Below, piece after piece: positions 15,937-26,416 of a stretch of DNA of 64,000 bases. Below the pieces are notes generated by a model. That model was not told where the DNA came from, made no database searches, and was given only the letters and a program-made list of their open reading frames with translations. The position numbers were made by a program, and so were the translations under genes. Position 1 is the stretch's first letter; every line of letters starts with the position of its first letter. This DNA is from Hohaiivirga sp031546825 (lineage in GTDB: Bacteria > Pseudomonadota > Alphaproteobacteria > Rhizobiales > Beijerinckiaceae), in contig JAVBJU010000025.1 of NCBI GenBank assembly GCA_031546825.1, positions 92,344-156,343 on the forward strand. The letters run 5' to 3'.

Positions 15937-17262
15937 ATGGAATCCTCGGACGCCGTCATTGCGCGGTTTCTTGCGCTTCATCCCAAGGCGGTTGATCTGT
16001 CACTCGGGCGGATTGAGCGGCTGCTGGCTGCGCTCGATTATCCGCAACGACGGCTGCCGCCGGTGATCCATGTGGCCGGGACCAATGGCAAGGGCTCAAC
16101 CATTGCCACCATGCGCGCCATCCTCGAGGCGGCGGGCTTATCGGTTCATGTCTATACCTCGCCCCATCTCGTGCGTTTTCATGAGCGTATCCGCCTTGGT
16201 GCGCTCACTGGCGGGCGGTTTGTCGAAGAAGGGCGTTTGCTGGAAGCGTTGCGCCGCTGCGAAGCGGTGAATGGCGGAGAACAGATCACCGTTTTCGAAA
16301 TCACCACGGCGGTCGCCCTGCTGTTGTTCGCCGAACAGCCTGCGGATGTGCTGTTGCTCGAAGTGGGTCTGGGGGGGCGCTATGACGCCACCAATATGAT
16401 AGATGACCCGATTGCCGCAGTGGTGACGCCAATCGGTTTTGACCATGCGGAATTTCTCGGCACCGACATTGTCGGCATAGCCCGCGAAAAGGCCGGTATT
16501 TTCAAGAAGGACTGCCCGGCGATCATCGCGCCGCAATTCCACACGGAGGCAGAGGCCGAACTGATCCGTGTCGCGGAAGAGGTCGGGGCTTTTCCGATTA
16601 TCATCGGGCGGCAGGATTTTTCGGTGCATGAAGAGCGGGGTCGTCTGGTTTATCAGGACGAGCACGGGCTGCTTGACCTGCCTTTGCCGCGCCTTTCCGG
16701 GCGGCATCAATTCATCAACGCGGGCACTGCCATCGCAGCTTTGCGCGCTACGCGTTTTGGCACTTTCGAGCATGGCGCGTTTGAGAAGGGCCTTGAAGCA
16801 GCCCAATGGCCGGGGCGCTTGCAGCGCTTGAGGGAAGGTAATCTGTTGCCTCACCTTCCGCAGGGCTCGGAGCTGTGGCTTGACGGCGGCCACAACATTG
16901 ATGGCGGTCGTGTGCTGTCAGAGGCGATGGCTGATATTGAGGAGCGCAATCCTGCCCCGTTGGTGCTGGTGTGCGCGATGCTGGGCACCAAGGATTCCGA
17001 AGGGTTTCTGAAGCAGTTCATCGGCCTCTCTCGTGATCTTGTCGCGGTGCCGATGCACAACCAGATGGCGGCCCGTTCGGCAGACGAAATCAAAGCCATT
17101 GCCACGCAACTGGGCTTCTCCGCCTGGAGCGCGCCGAGCATCGAGGCAGCACTCACTTCGCTCAACAACTACACCTGGGAAAAGCCGCCGCGCGTGCTGA
17201 TTTGCGGCTCGCTGTATCTTGCGGGGGAAGTGCTGGCAGCAAACGGAACGCCGCCGGTTTGA
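15937..17262 (+). CDS. folC: Dihydrofolate synthase/folylpolyglutamate synthase
   Basis: 441 residues of the Mur-ligase superfamily. The ATP-binding P-loop is VAGTNGKGSTIATM, followed by YTSPHLVRFHERIR, then LLLEVGLGGRYDATN and DHAEFLGTDIVGIAREKAGIF. The C-terminal domain has LDGGHNIDGGR and the closing LICGSLYLAGEVL. It adds glutamate to dihydropteroate and elongates polyglutamate tails of folates. accD-folC adjacency is standard in alphaproteobacteria; the trp genes that often precede accD are absent here. Confidence 0.96.
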   Translation: MESSDAVIARFLALHPKAVDLSLGRIERLLAALDYPQRRLPPVIHVAGTNGKGSTIATMRAILEAAGLSVHVYTSPHLVRFHERIRLGALTGGRFVEEGRLLEALRRCEAVNGGEQITVFEITTAVALLLFAEQPADVLLLEVGLGGRYDATNMIDDPIAAVVTPIGFDHAEFLGTDIVGIAREKAGIFKKDCPAIIAPQFHTEAEAELIRVAEEVGAFPIIIGRQDFSVHEERGRLVYQDEHGLLDLPLPRLSGRHQFINAGTAIAALRATRFGTFEHGAFEKGLEAAQWPGRLQRLREGNLLPHLPQGSELWLDGGHNIDGGRVLSEAMADIEERNPAPLVLVCAMLGTKDSEGFLKQFIGLSRDLVAVPMHNQMAARSADEIKAIATQLGFSAWSAPSIEAALTSLNNYTWEKPPRVLICGSLYLAGEVLAANGTPPV

Positions 17263-17293
17263 TTTTTTAAACTTGATGATCTGCTCAGAAACG

Positions 17294-17332
17294 AAAGAGC
17301 GGCGGAGTGCTGAAAGCATCCGCCGCTCTTTT
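17294..17332. terminator. Bidirectional terminator between folC and the POT transporter
   Basis: A strong hairpin: AAAGAGCGGCGGA and TCCGCCGCTCTTT form the stem, extended by TGCT/AGCA around a GAA loop. T residues follow on the plus strand and T residues also arise on the minus strand, so it can end both convergent transcripts. Confidence 0.85.
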
Positions 17333-17382
17333 CATTTCGGAGGGAGGCGGTGCGAGCCAAAGGATGCTCGCGCCGCGAAAGC

Positions 17383-18945
17383 TCAGCGTGCCGGTGCGGC
17401 GTCTGTCTCGCCAGCCATTCGCTTGATGGCGGGAAGCAGCAGAAGCAGGATCAGAGCGAGGCAGAGCAGCCCGGCTGCAATGCCGCCATACAGCTTGAAC
17501 AGCGTTGTGCTGTCCGGAGCGTAAAAGCCAGCAAAGTAACCCGACAGTTTGAAGCCGAAGGAGCTGCCGAAGAACCAAAGGCCCATCATCAGGCCCACCA
17601 GCTTGGCCGGAGCCAGTTTGGTAATGGCGCTCAGACCCACCGGGCTCATGCACAATTCCGCCAGAACCTCGATCAGGAACAGCAGAAGCACCCAGAACAT
17701 GTTGATCTTGGCATCCGGCGACACATAGCAGACCACCGAAAACACCAGGTAACCACCGCCGATGATGACAAGCGAGAGAACGAACTTGGCAAGATTTGAC
17801 GGCTGGCGATTGCCAAGACGCAACCACATCCCGGCGAAGATCGGGGCGAAGACGATGACGTAAAAAGCCGTCATCGACTGGAACCACGCTGTGGGCATTT
17901 CCCAGCCGAATATCGTGCGATCGACCTGGTTCTTGATCAGCAGATTGAGGCTCGAGCCCTTCTGTTCATAAGCCGACCAGAAGGCGATGGTGACGATGAA
18001 GAACACGGCGATAACAGCCATGCGGCGCCATTCTTGCGTTGTGAGCTTCTCCTGGCGGCCGATGGCAATAACCATGACCAGACCGTCAAAAGCCAGCAGG
18101 AACGGCAACACATTCTGCCAATCGCTTCCGGCCCACGCCACACCTGCTGCGGTGAGCACTGCCAATGCGGCGTAGATCATGTAGTTGAAGTTCTTGCGCG
18201 CCCGATCTTCCTGAGTCAGCTCGACCTTTGCAGGCGGGATGAAGTTGCCGACGTCCCGCAGGCGGTTCCGTTGCGTCCAGAAAATCAGGAGGCCGCACAG
18301 CATGCCGAGCCCTGCAACACCGAAAGCGATGTGCCAGCTCATATTCGGATTGATGCCGATGGATGCAAGAAAGTCCTTGGACATCTGCTTTTCAGCGATG
18401 AAGCCGACGATCAGCGGCGAAATGACGTAGCCGATATTGATACCCATATAGAACAAGGAGAAACCGCTATCGCGCCGTGTGTCATCGGTGGTGTAAAGCC
18501 CGCCAACCATGGTGCTGACATTGGGTTTGAGCATACCAGTGCCAATGGCAGCCAGCACCAGCCCGATATAGAATGTGGTTGAGGAATCCAGAACCATGGT
18601 GAAATGCCCGATGGCAATGATCAGGCCACCAAAAAGAACGGCGTTCTTTGCCCCCATGAAACGGTCGGCGATAATGCCGCCGGGCAGGCACAGCAGAAAG
18701 GCCGCCATGGTGTAGGTGCCATAGATGGCCGTGGCGGACTTGGTATCGAGACCCATGCCGCCGCTGGCGATGGGCATCACCAGGAAGAGCACCATCATTG
18801 CCTTCAAACCGGCAAAGCTGAAACGCTCCCACATTTCTGTGAAAAACAAGGTGCTCAAACCGCGCGGATGTCCCCCCCAGCCGCTTCGATCTGTCATTTC
18901 CGCGACGGCCTCAGCGGGGCCGGTGGTGATTTTTTGTGAACTCAC
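17383..18945 (-). CDS. POT/PTR-family proton-coupled peptide transporter
   Basis: 520 residues with about 14 membrane segments. The POT signature is present: LSTLFFTEMWERFSFAGLKA carries the ExxER-type motif of the first helix, and the FSLFYMGINIGYVISPLIVG block is the second POT motif. Members import di- and tripeptides with protons in the inner membrane. The start is GTG at 18945, with an exact AAGGAG ribosome site 8 bases upstream. It converges with folC across a shared terminator and stands as a single-gene unit. Confidence 0.92.
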   Translation of the reverse strand: MSSQKITTGPAEAVAEMTDRSGWGGHPRGLSTLFFTEMWERFSFAGLKAMMVLFLVMPIASGGMGLDTKSATAIYGTYTMAAFLLCLPGGIIADRFMGAKNAVLFGGLIIAIGHFTMVLDSSTTFYIGLVLAAIGTGMLKPNVSTMVGGLYTTDDTRRDSGFSLFYMGINIGYVISPLIVGFIAEKQMSKDFLASIGINPNMSWHIAFGVAGLGMLCGLLIFWTQRNRLRDVGNFIPPAKVELTQEDRARKNFNYMIYAALAVLTAAGVAWAGSDWQNVLPFLLAFDGLVMVIAIGRQEKLTTQEWRRMAVIAVFFIVTIAFWSAYEQKGSSLNLLIKNQVDRTIFGWEMPTAWFQSMTAFYVIVFAPIFAGMWLRLGNRQPSNLAKFVLSLVIIGGGYLVFSVVCYVSPDAKINMFWVLLLFLIEVLAELCMSPVGLSAITKLAPAKLVGLMMGLWFFGSSFGFKLSGYFAGFYAPDSTTLFKLYGGIAAGLLCLALILLLLLPAIKRMAGETDAAPAR

Positions 18946-19251
18946 GGTGATATCTCCTTAAAAATCAGGATATCTTTTCGAAATGATCGTCTTTTTATGA
19001 GTTTGTGGCTCGACATCAAAGACGGGCCGCTATTGTAGACGTTTCCTTTAAAACTCTAATCCTCTTCATGGAAGGACAGAATTCTAAATAAGACAGATTT
19101 GTGCGCGCTTTAGGCTGAATCATGCTGTGTATTGTGGAGCTGTGACGCTTGGTCTCATCCTTCTCGCTGGCATGCTTGCAAGTCTTGGGAAGCTCGCCTA
19201 TCGATTGAAGGGTAAAACCGGTATTTCGTCACGACAGGAAACCAGAACCCA
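18946..19251. other. Divergent intergenic region, no gene seen
   Basis: 306 bases between the POT transporter and addB, moderately AT-rich on the transporter side. It should contain both promoters. GATATC occurs twice, 20 bases apart, around the transporter ribosome site; I see no further structure worth calling. Confidence 0.4.
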
Positions 19252-22200
19252 GTGACCGCCTCCTCTGCGCATGTCTTCTCCATTCCCGCCGGTGTCGATT
19301 TTCTGCCGGCGTTGGCGGATTCGTTGTGCGGTGGCGTGCTGATCCCCGGCTTTCCCGCGCGCCCCGAGGATCTTGGCGCGGCGGTTATCTACCTGCCGAC
19401 GCGGCGTGCGGCGCGGGCGCTTTCCATGTTGTTGGCGGAGCGGATGCAGGGCAAGGCCGTGCTGCTGCCGCGCATCGTGCCGCTTGGTGAAGTTGATCCA
19501 CTTGGGCTTGATCTCCTCGGCGACGATGGGTTTGAAGACAAGGCAACGGGGCTTCTGCCGCCGGTGCGCCCGGTGGAGCGGCGGCTGATTTTCGCGCAAC
19601 TGGTGCAGAAATGGTCGCAACTCATCAACCGCGACCACCTCGACAAATTCAATGATGGCATCCCGTTCCTCGTGCCATCCTCGCCAGCCGATGCGATTGC
19701 GCTCGCGGGCGATCTGGAAGCACTGATGGACCATTTCACGGTGGAGGATGCGCCGTGGTCGGAAATGGCGGCGTCTGTTGAAGCCGATTATTCGCGCTAT
19801 TTCGGGCTGACGCTCGATTTCGTCCGCATTGCCACCGAAAGCTGGCCGCAAATTCTTGCCGAGCGCGGGCAGAGCGATCCGACGCAGCGCCACAAGGCGC
19901 TGGTCGAAGCTGAAACCGAGCGCTTGCTGCGTGTTCGCCCGGAAACGCCGATGATCGTTGCGGGGTCCACCGGTTCCATACCGGCCACCGCGCGCCTGAT
20001 CGCTGCGATTGCCGGATTGCCCAACGGGGCGGTGGTGCTGCCTGGTCTTGATACCCGTCTGGATGCGGCAAGCTGGACCATGATTGGCTCGGCGGGGGAT
20101 GACACAACCGACGCTGTGCATGGCCACCCGCAAACGGCGTTGCATCGCCTGCTGACGCGCTTCTTCCGGCTGGACCGCTCGGAGGTGAAGGAAATTGGCG
20201 CTGTGTCTGCCATGACGCAGGTGCGCAATCATTTTCTCAGCGAAGCCTTGCGTCCCGCCGAGTCCACCGATCTGTGGGCGGCCATGCCGCGGGAGACGCG
20301 CCTTGATCTTGCCGCGCGGGGCCTTGAGGGCATCACGTTGATTGAAGCGGCAGACGAGCGTGAAGAAGCGCTCGCCTGTGCCGTGGCCTTGCGTGAGACG
20401 CTGGAACGCCCGGGCGCAACGGCTGCGCTTGTTACTCCGGACAGAGGGCTCGCGCGCCGCATCGCCGCCGAGTTGCGCCGCTGGAATATCGTGGTGGAAG
20501 ATTCCGCCGGAACCGCGCTTGGTCAGGCGCTGGCCGGACGGCTTGCCCGGCTTGCGGCGGATGTGGCGGTCTCCGCATTTGAGCCCATGGCGCTGCTGGC
20601 ACTGCTGGCGCACCCCTTGGTGACATTTGGGCGAGACCGCAATGCCATTGAAGCCGCCGCAGCAGTGCTTGAAATCGGGGTTCTGCGCGGGCCTGCTCCC
20701 GCCGAAGGCATCGCGGGGTTGCGGATGGCATTTGAGGGCAACCGCCATGCCGACGAGTATCACGCCCCGGCACCGCGCAAGCGGTTGACCGAAGATGATT
20801 GGGACTTGGCGAGCCAGTTGCTCACAGACCTCGAAACCGCCTTTGCCGGGTTCTCTGAAGAGGCGTTTGGCGAGACAACTGATCTTGCCGCTTTTGCCGC
20901 CGCGCATCGCCGCACGGTGGATTGTCTATGCCCCGGTGAGCAGGTGGCTGATGGTTCGCAGGGCGAGCTGGATGCGCTGTTTGATGAACTGGAAACGGTG
21001 AGGCTGGGCAGCGGCATTGCTGGCAGTTTCACTGATTATTCGCCATTTTTCGATGCGCTCGCCGATGGTCGTTCGGTGGCGCCACAGGGGCATCTCAGCC
21101 ATCGCCGCCTAAAAATTCTTGGTTTGCTGGAAGCGCGCCTGCTGTCGGCGGATCGTATTGTGCTGGGCGGGCTCGATGAAGGGGTGTGGCCACCGAGCGT
21201 GCGCACTGACGCTTTCCTCAACCGGCCCATGCGCGCCAAACTTGGCCTTGCCCCGCCGGAGCGGCGCATCGGCCAGACCGCCCATGACTTTGCCCAATTG
21301 ATTGCCGGCGGTGATGTGATTATCAGCCGCGCCGCCAAGCGCGATGATGCACCAACGGTACCCTCGCGTTTTCTGCAACGCATGAAGGCATTTGGCGGTG
21401 AGGACGCATGGCGGGTGGTCACCGCGCGGGGCGATGGTTATCGCAAGTTGGCCGCGCTGGTTGAAAAGCATGAGCCGATTGCTCCGCTGCGCCGCCCTGA
21501 GCCAAAGCCCGACCCATCTTATTTCCCGCGCAGTCTCAGCGTGACCGAGATCGAGACGCTGGTGCGTGACCCGTATTCAATCTATGCGCGACATGTGCTG
21601 AAACTCGACGCGCTGGATGCGCTGGCGCAAGCCCCTGGCGCGGCGGATCGCGGCAGCATCATTCACGCGCTGTTTGCCGACTTCGCCATCGATTTTTCCG
21701 CTGCTATTCCGGATAATGGGTTCGATATTCTGATCGAACGCGGGCGCGAGGCCTTTCGTGAAACCCGCGAAAACTTTCCGCCGGTTTATGCCGAATGGTG
21801 GCCGCGGTTTGAGCGGCTGGCGCGGGAATTCGTCATATGGGAGCGGGCACGGCGCGCGACCGTGCTGCGCATTGCGGTCGAGATTTCCGGCAAAATGCCG
21901 ATCAAGCTTGAGGACGACAGCTTTTTCCAGTTGCGCGGCCGTGCTGACCGCATAGAAACCCACCGCGATGGCCGTGTGGTTATTGTTGATTTCAAGACGG
22001 GCAGCCCGCCGGGTCTGAAGGAAATCTATGCCGGTTTCGCGCCGCAGATGACGCTCGAAGCTGCCATGGTGATGGCCGGTGCTTTTGCCGATGTGCCGCC
22101 GCCCCATGACACACCCGACCTGATTTACATCCATGCCAGCGGCGGCAATCCGGCACTCACCGAACGGCGGGTTGAACCCGCGCGTGGCGAAACGCGGCCC

Positions 22201-22389
22201 GTCGCCGAAATCGTCGAAAAGCACCGCGATGCCCTCACACAAAAGCTCAACGCCTTTATCAGTGGGCGCATCGGCTATAAGGCGCGGCCCTTCCCGAAAT
22301 ATGCGCGGCGCTATTCAGATTACGACCATCTCGCCCGTGTGAAGGAATGGTCGCTCACCAGCGGTGAAGATGGGGGAGAGGCAGAATGA
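19252..22389 (+). CDS. addB: AddB subunit of the AddAB double-strand break repair helicase-nuclease
   Basis: 1045 residues of the alphaproteobacterial AddB type. The N-terminal part resembles an inactive helicase core. The C-terminal RecB-family nuclease has GRADRIE and IVDFKTGSPP with the catalytic Asp and Lys, then a QMTLEAAMV helix. With AddA it resects broken ends up to Chi-like sites and loads RecA. The start is GTG at 19252. Its stop overlaps the addA ATG (ATGA), so the subunits are translationally coupled. Confidence 0.95.
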   Translation: MTASSAHVFSIPAGVDFLPALADSLCGGVLIPGFPARPEDLGAAVIYLPTRRAARALSMLLAERMQGKAVLLPRIVPLGEVDPLGLDLLGDDGFEDKATGLLPPVRPVERRLIFAQLVQKWSQLINRDHLDKFNDGIPFLVPSSPADAIALAGDLEALMDHFTVEDAPWSEMAASVEADYSRYFGLTLDFVRIATESWPQILAERGQSDPTQRHKALVEAETERLLRVRPETPMIVAGSTGSIPATARLIAAIAGLPNGAVVLPGLDTRLDAASWTMIGSAGDDTTDAVHGHPQTALHRLLTRFFRLDRSEVKEIGAVSAMTQVRNHFLSEALRPAESTDLWAAMPRETRLDLAARGLEGITLIEAADEREEALACAVALRETLERPGATAALVTPDRGLARRIAAELRRWNIVVEDSAGTALGQALAGRLARLAADVAVSAFEPMALLALLAHPLVTFGRDRNAIEAAAAVLEIGVLRGPAPAEGIAGLRMAFEGNRHADEYHAPAPRKRLTEDDWDLASQLLTDLETAFAGFSEEAFGETTDLAAFAAAHRRTVDCLCPGEQVADGSQGELDALFDELETVRLGSGIAGSFTDYSPFFDALADGRSVAPQGHLSHRRLKILGLLEARLLSADRIVLGGLDEGVWPPSVRTDAFLNRPMRAKLGLAPPERRIGQTAHDFAQLIAGGDVIISRAAKRDDAPTVPSRFLQRMKAFGGEDAWRVVTARGDGYRKLAALVEKHEPIAPLRRPEPKPDPSYFPRSLSVTEIETLVRDPYSIYARHVLKLDALDALAQAPGAADRGSIIHALFADFAIDFSAAIPDNGFDILIERGREAFRETRENFPPVYAEWWPRFERLAREFVIWERARRATVLRIAVEISGKMPIKLEDDSFFQLRGRADRIETHRDGRVVIVDFKTGSPPGLKEIYAGFAPQMTLEAAMVMAGAFADVPPPHDTPDLIYIHASGGNPALTERRVEPARGETRPVAEIVEKHRDALTQKLNAFISGRIGYKARPFPKYARRYSDYDHLARVKEWSLTSGEDGGEAE

Positions 22390-25300
22390 GTGGTTTGACC
22401 ATTCCGCTGAAGACCATTGAGGCCCAGCAGAAGGCCGCGAACCCGCGCGCCTCGGCTTGGGTGTCGGCCAATGCCGGTGCTGGCAAAACCAAGGTGCTAA
22501 CCGACCGGGTGCTGCGCTTGCTGCTCGCCGGTTCGCTGCCGGGGCGCATTCTCTGCCTGACCTTCACCAAGGCAGCGGCGGCCAATATGTCTATCCGGGT
22601 GTTTGAGCGCCTGGGTCGCTGGGTGACGCTCACCGATGAAGAGCTTGAACAGGAATTGCAGAAGCTGCAAGGCCGCGCCCCTTCGCGTGAGGATATGCGC
22701 ATTGCTCGCCGCCTGTTTGCTCGGGCCATTGAGACGCCGGGCGGGCTGAAGATTGAAACCCTCCACGCCTTTTGCGAACGCCTGCTGCACCTCGTGCCGT
22801 TCGAGGCCAATGTGCCCGCGCGCTTCTCGGTGCTCGATGAAAATCTCGCCAATGAGATGATTGATCGCACCATTGATGAGACCTTGAGCGCGATACTGGC
22901 CGGGCAGATGCCGGAGCTTGAAACAGCATGGCACATCGTCAGCGCACAAACCGGCGGCGATATGCTGAGGGCGTTGATAGGCTCCGCTTTGCGCGAGCGC
23001 GAACTGGCCTCCCCGGCGGGGCTAAAGGCTCGGCTTGTGCTGCTGGCGCAAGCCTTGCGAGTTGACCCGCAGGCCTGTCCCGATGACTTGCGTGCGACCA
23101 TTCTTGCTGGTGGGCTGGAGCCTGACCATCTTGCTCAAATGGCGGAGGTGCTCGGCAGAAGCGATAAGGCGACCGATCAAAGCCGCTCCGCCGATATCCG
23201 TGCGGTTCTTGTTGCGTCAGATGAAGAGCGGTTTGAGCGCTACAGCACCATCTTCTTCACGGCTACGGGAAACCCGCGCAGCGACCGCGCCTTTGTTACC
23301 AAAGGCATCCCGGATGATATCCGCCAGACGTTATTCGATGAACGCGACCGGCTGGCCGAAGCCAAGGACGGATTGCTGGCGGCGGAGGCTTACCAACGCA
23401 CGGCGGCGCTCTATCGCCTGGCCAGCGCAATCAAGCAGCGCATCGAGATGGAAAAGGCTGAAAAGGGTCAGCTTGATTTCGATGATCTGGTCCACAAAAC
23501 CCTCGACGTTCTGAGCCGTGATGCGGCGGCGTGGGTGCTTTATAAACTCGACCGTGGTGTCGATCACGTGCTGGTCGATGAGGCGCAGGATACCAACCCC
23601 GATCAATGGGAAATCCTGCGGGCGATCACCGCCGAATTTGCCTCGGGCCTTGGCATCGAGCGTAACAGCACCCGCACGGTCTTTGCGGTGGGTGATCCCA
23701 AACAGTCGATTTATGGGTTCCAGGGGGCCGCGCCGGAACAGTTCGAACTGAGCCGAAAGGCCTGGGAAAAGAACAGCCGCGATGTGAGCCTTCCTTTTGA
23801 GAATGTCTCGCTGACGCTCTCGTTCCGCTCGGTTCCGGCGGTGCTCTCCGCGGTCGACGCCACATTCGCACCGGAAGAAAACAACAGTGGCTTGTCGTTT
23901 GGCGAAACGGGTAAGGCGCGCCAAACAATCCATGAAAGCGCTCGGCTATCCATGCCGGGCACGGTGGAATTATGGCCGGTGGAGCGCCCCGAGCCAGAGC
24001 CGGAGCCCGATGCTTGGGGTGTTCCGCTCGACGTGCCGGAAGCCTTCGCCCCGCCGGTCAAAGTGGCCCGCCGCATCGCCCGCACCGTGGCGCGCTGGAT
24101 CAGCAGCGGTGATGACAATGGGCGCGCATGGCGGGCCGGCGACATTCTGGTGCTGGTGCGCAAACGGGGTGCGGCGTTTGAAGCGGTCATTCGCGCCCTC
24201 AAGGAAAGTAATGTGCCGGTTGCCGGACAGGACCGCATTGAGATCGGCGCGCATATTGCCGTACTCGACCTCATCGCCGCCGGGCGTGCCGCGCTGCTGC
24301 CGCAAGATGATCTGACGCTCGCCACAGTGCTGAAATCGCCGCTGGTCGGGCTCAGCGAGGATGATCTGTTCACACTGGCTGCCGACCGCATCGAAGGCGA
24401 GCCGCTGGTCGTGGCGATTGAGCGCCACGCGGCGGCGGGTCACGGGATCGCGGCGACGGTTCGTGCCACGCTCGCTGAATGGCGTGCGCTGGCCCGCGAC
24501 CTCGGCCCGTTTGGCTTCTACGCCACGCTGCTTGGCCCGTTACAGGGGCGGGCGCGGCTGGTGGCGCGGCTTGGGTCGGAAGCGGGCGATGCCATCGACG
24601 CTTTTCTGACGTTCGCCCGCAACGCCGAAATGATGGAGGCGCTGCCGCTTCTCAGCTTCCTGGTGCGGTTCGAACGCGCTTCCTATTCGGTCAAACGCGA
24701 TTTCGAGGCGGCACGTGATGAAGTGCGTGTCATGACCGTGCACGGTGCAAAAGGGCTGGAAGCCCCGGTCACCATTGTCATTGACGGCTGCGACGTGCAT
24801 GGCCGCGACCCGGCATTGGTGCCGGTGGCCAGCAAGGGGCAGACCATTCCGGTGTGGACCACCAAGACGGCGGATTGCTCGATCACCGGCGCGGCGCGGG
24901 CGGATTTGCGCGCCAAGGCGATTGAGGAGCATCATCGGTTGCTCTATGTCGCCATGACCCGCGCCGGAGACCGGCTGCTGATTGCGCCGTTCATGAATTC
25001 AGCCAATGGTGAGGTGCCGCCCGAAGCCTGGAACGCAATGGTGCGGCGCGGGCTGGAAGGCAAACCTGACGATTCTCGCCTGAGCAACCGCAAGGAAGAA
25101 TTTGGCGATGTGCTGATGTGGCGCGAAGGGGATGCGGGCAAGGCTCCATCTGTGCCCGAGGCGCGTGCCACAACCGCTCCCGAAAGCGCCCATGACTGGC
25201 TCAAACGGGATGTTGTGTCCGAGCCCGAACCGCTGCCGCCACTGCGCCCCTCGACGGCGCTCAGCGCGGCGCAGCAACCTGTCCGTGACCGTGTGCGAAC

Positions 25301-25844
25301 CCGCCCCGGCTCGGCCAAAGCGCGGTTGCGCGGCACGCTCGCGCATGCCCTGATTGAGCGGTTGCCGCTTCTTGACCCTGCAACCCGCGACGCCCAGGCT
25401 CATGCCTATCTGGCCCTGCGCGCGCCCACATGGAGCGAGACAGAGCACCGCGCCCTTCTTGCCGATGTGACACGCCTCCTTGGCGCGGCGGCGCTCGCGC
25501 CATTGTTTGCGGAGGGGGCGCGCGCCGAAGTCACCATTGCGGGAACCGTGCGGATACCGGGCCGCGATATCAAGGTGTCTGGGCAGATCGACCGCTTCGC
25601 CGTGCATGAGGGCACTGTGCTGATCGCCGATTTCAAGACCTCACGCCCGCCGGTTGGCGATCATTTGACGCCGCAAAGCTACATCACCCAGGTTGCCCTT
25701 TACGCAGCCCTGCTGGCGGAGCTTTATCCTGACCACCGGGTGCGCCCTTTCATCGTGTGGACTGCGGGGCCGTTGATGCGTGAAATCGGACCGGCGGAAT
25801 GCGCTGCGGCACTTGCCGACATCAAAAATGACCACTTGGGTTGA
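22386..25844 (+). CDS. addA: AddA subunit, UvrD-type helicase with RecB nuclease domain
   Basis: 1152 residues. Helicase motif I is ANAGAGKTKVLTDRV, motif II VDEAQDTNPDQW, motif III VGDPKQSIYGFQGA, motif V VMTVHGAKGLEAPV, and motif VI LLYVAMTRAGDRL. The C-terminal nuclease has GQIDRFAV, LIADFKTSRPP and QVALYAALL. It is the motor and one nuclease of AddAB for homologous repair. It overlaps addB by 4 bases and is followed by trxA after about 107 bases, a conserved alphaproteobacterial order. Confidence 0.97.
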   Translation: MSGLTIPLKTIEAQQKAANPRASAWVSANAGAGKTKVLTDRVLRLLLAGSLPGRILCLTFTKAAAANMSIRVFERLGRWVTLTDEELEQELQKLQGRAPSREDMRIARRLFARAIETPGGLKIETLHAFCERLLHLVPFEANVPARFSVLDENLANEMIDRTIDETLSAILAGQMPELETAWHIVSAQTGGDMLRALIGSALRERELASPAGLKARLVLLAQALRVDPQACPDDLRATILAGGLEPDHLAQMAEVLGRSDKATDQSRSADIRAVLVASDEERFERYSTIFFTATGNPRSDRAFVTKGIPDDIRQTLFDERDRLAEAKDGLLAAEAYQRTAALYRLASAIKQRIEMEKAEKGQLDFDDLVHKTLDVLSRDAAAWVLYKLDRGVDHVLVDEAQDTNPDQWEILRAITAEFASGLGIERNSTRTVFAVGDPKQSIYGFQGAAPEQFELSRKAWEKNSRDVSLPFENVSLTLSFRSVPAVLSAVDATFAPEENNSGLSFGETGKARQTIHESARLSMPGTVELWPVERPEPEPEPDAWGVPLDVPEAFAPPVKVARRIARTVARWISSGDDNGRAWRAGDILVLVRKRGAAFEAVIRALKESNVPVAGQDRIEIGAHIAVLDLIAAGRAALLPQDDLTLATVLKSPLVGLSEDDLFTLAADRIEGEPLVVAIERHAAAGHGIAATVRATLAEWRALARDLGPFGFYATLLGPLQGRARLVARLGSEAGDAIDAFLTFARNAEMMEALPLLSFLVRFERASYSVKRDFEAARDEVRVMTVHGAKGLEAPVTIVIDGCDVHGRDPALVPVASKGQTIPVWTTKTADCSITGAARADLRAKAIEEHHRLLYVAMTRAGDRLLIAPFMNSANGEVPPEAWNAMVRRGLEGKPDDSRLSNRKEEFGDVLMWREGDAGKAPSVPEARATTAPESAHDWLKRDVVSEPEPLPPLRPSTALSAAQQPVRDRVRTRPGSAKARLRGTLAHALIERLPLLDPATRDAQAHAYLALRAPTWSETEHRALLADVTRLLGAAALAPLFAEGARAEVTIAGTVRIPGRDIKVSGQIDRFAVHEGTVLIADFKTSRPPVGDHLTPQSYITQVALYAALLAELYPDHRVRPFIVWTAGPLMREIGPAECAAALADIKNDHLG

Positions 25845-25951
25845 CCAAAGCCCGGCGGCTGCTTGACCGGGGGCGGTGGGGTTTCTACCTTGTAACAATC
25901 ATACGCGGGCGATTCCCGCGTCATCTTTTTCAGTCTAAAGAGGTATTTGCC

Positions 25952-26269
25952 ATGGCGACCATTGCGGTAACCGATTCCAGTTTCGAGCAGGACGTTCTGA
26001 AAGCCGCCGGACCTGTTGTGGTCTATTTTTGGGCGGTGTGGTGCGGCCCATGCAAGATGGTCGCGCCGGTGCTTGAAGAAGTGTCCAATGAATTGGCGGG
26101 CAAGGTTAAGTTCGGAAAAATCAATGTGGATGAGAACCAAAATATTGCCGCGCAATATGGAATCCGCTCCATCCCGACCATGATGATTTTCAAGGATGGC
26201 GATGTGGTAAGTCAGCGTGTTGGCGCAGTTTCCAAGGGTGACATGCTGAAGTGGGTTCAGTCGGTCTGA
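25952..26269 (+). CDS. trxA: Thioredoxin
   Basis: 105 residues, full length. The active site is FWAVWCGPCKMVAPVLEE with the WCGPC redox pair. The cis-proline segment IRSIPTMMIFKDG and the C-terminal GAVSKGDML helix are intact. It reduces protein disulfides in the cytosol. The start at 25952 has AGAGG upstream; the open frame before it overlaps the addA stop but is not conserved. A probable terminator follows at 26354. Confidence 0.97.
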   Translation: MATIAVTDSSFEQDVLKAAGPVVVYFWAVWCGPCKMVAPVLEEVSNELAGKVKFGKINVDENQNIAAQYGIRSIPTMMIFKDGDVVSQRVGAVSKGDMLKWVQSV

Positions 26270-26353
26270 CCACGATTTCAGGAAATTTCTGACAAAAACG
26301 TGCGTTTTGCTTCCCTTTGGAGCAAGAGAGCGCTTTGAGTAGCTTGAATCTGG

Positions 26354-26396
26354 AGTATGGTGTGTCTGTTTCAGGGGCACCATACTTCAGTTTTTT
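26354..26396 (+). terminator. Terminator-like hairpin after trxA, in the sulP leader
   Basis: AGTATGGTG and CACCATACT form a perfect 9-base stem around a 15-base loop, followed by TCAG and six T residues. It lies 84 bases after the trxA stop and only 20 bases before the sulP ATG, so it either ends the trxA transcript or acts in the sulP leader. Confidence 0.7.
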
Positions 26397-26416
26397 GTTA
26401 TTTGGGGGCGCGCATT

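Noticed and set aside
19198..20907. 569-codon minus-strand frame antisense to addB
   Set aside because: Arg/His/Gln-rich shadow translation of a real gene with confirmed motifs on the other strand.
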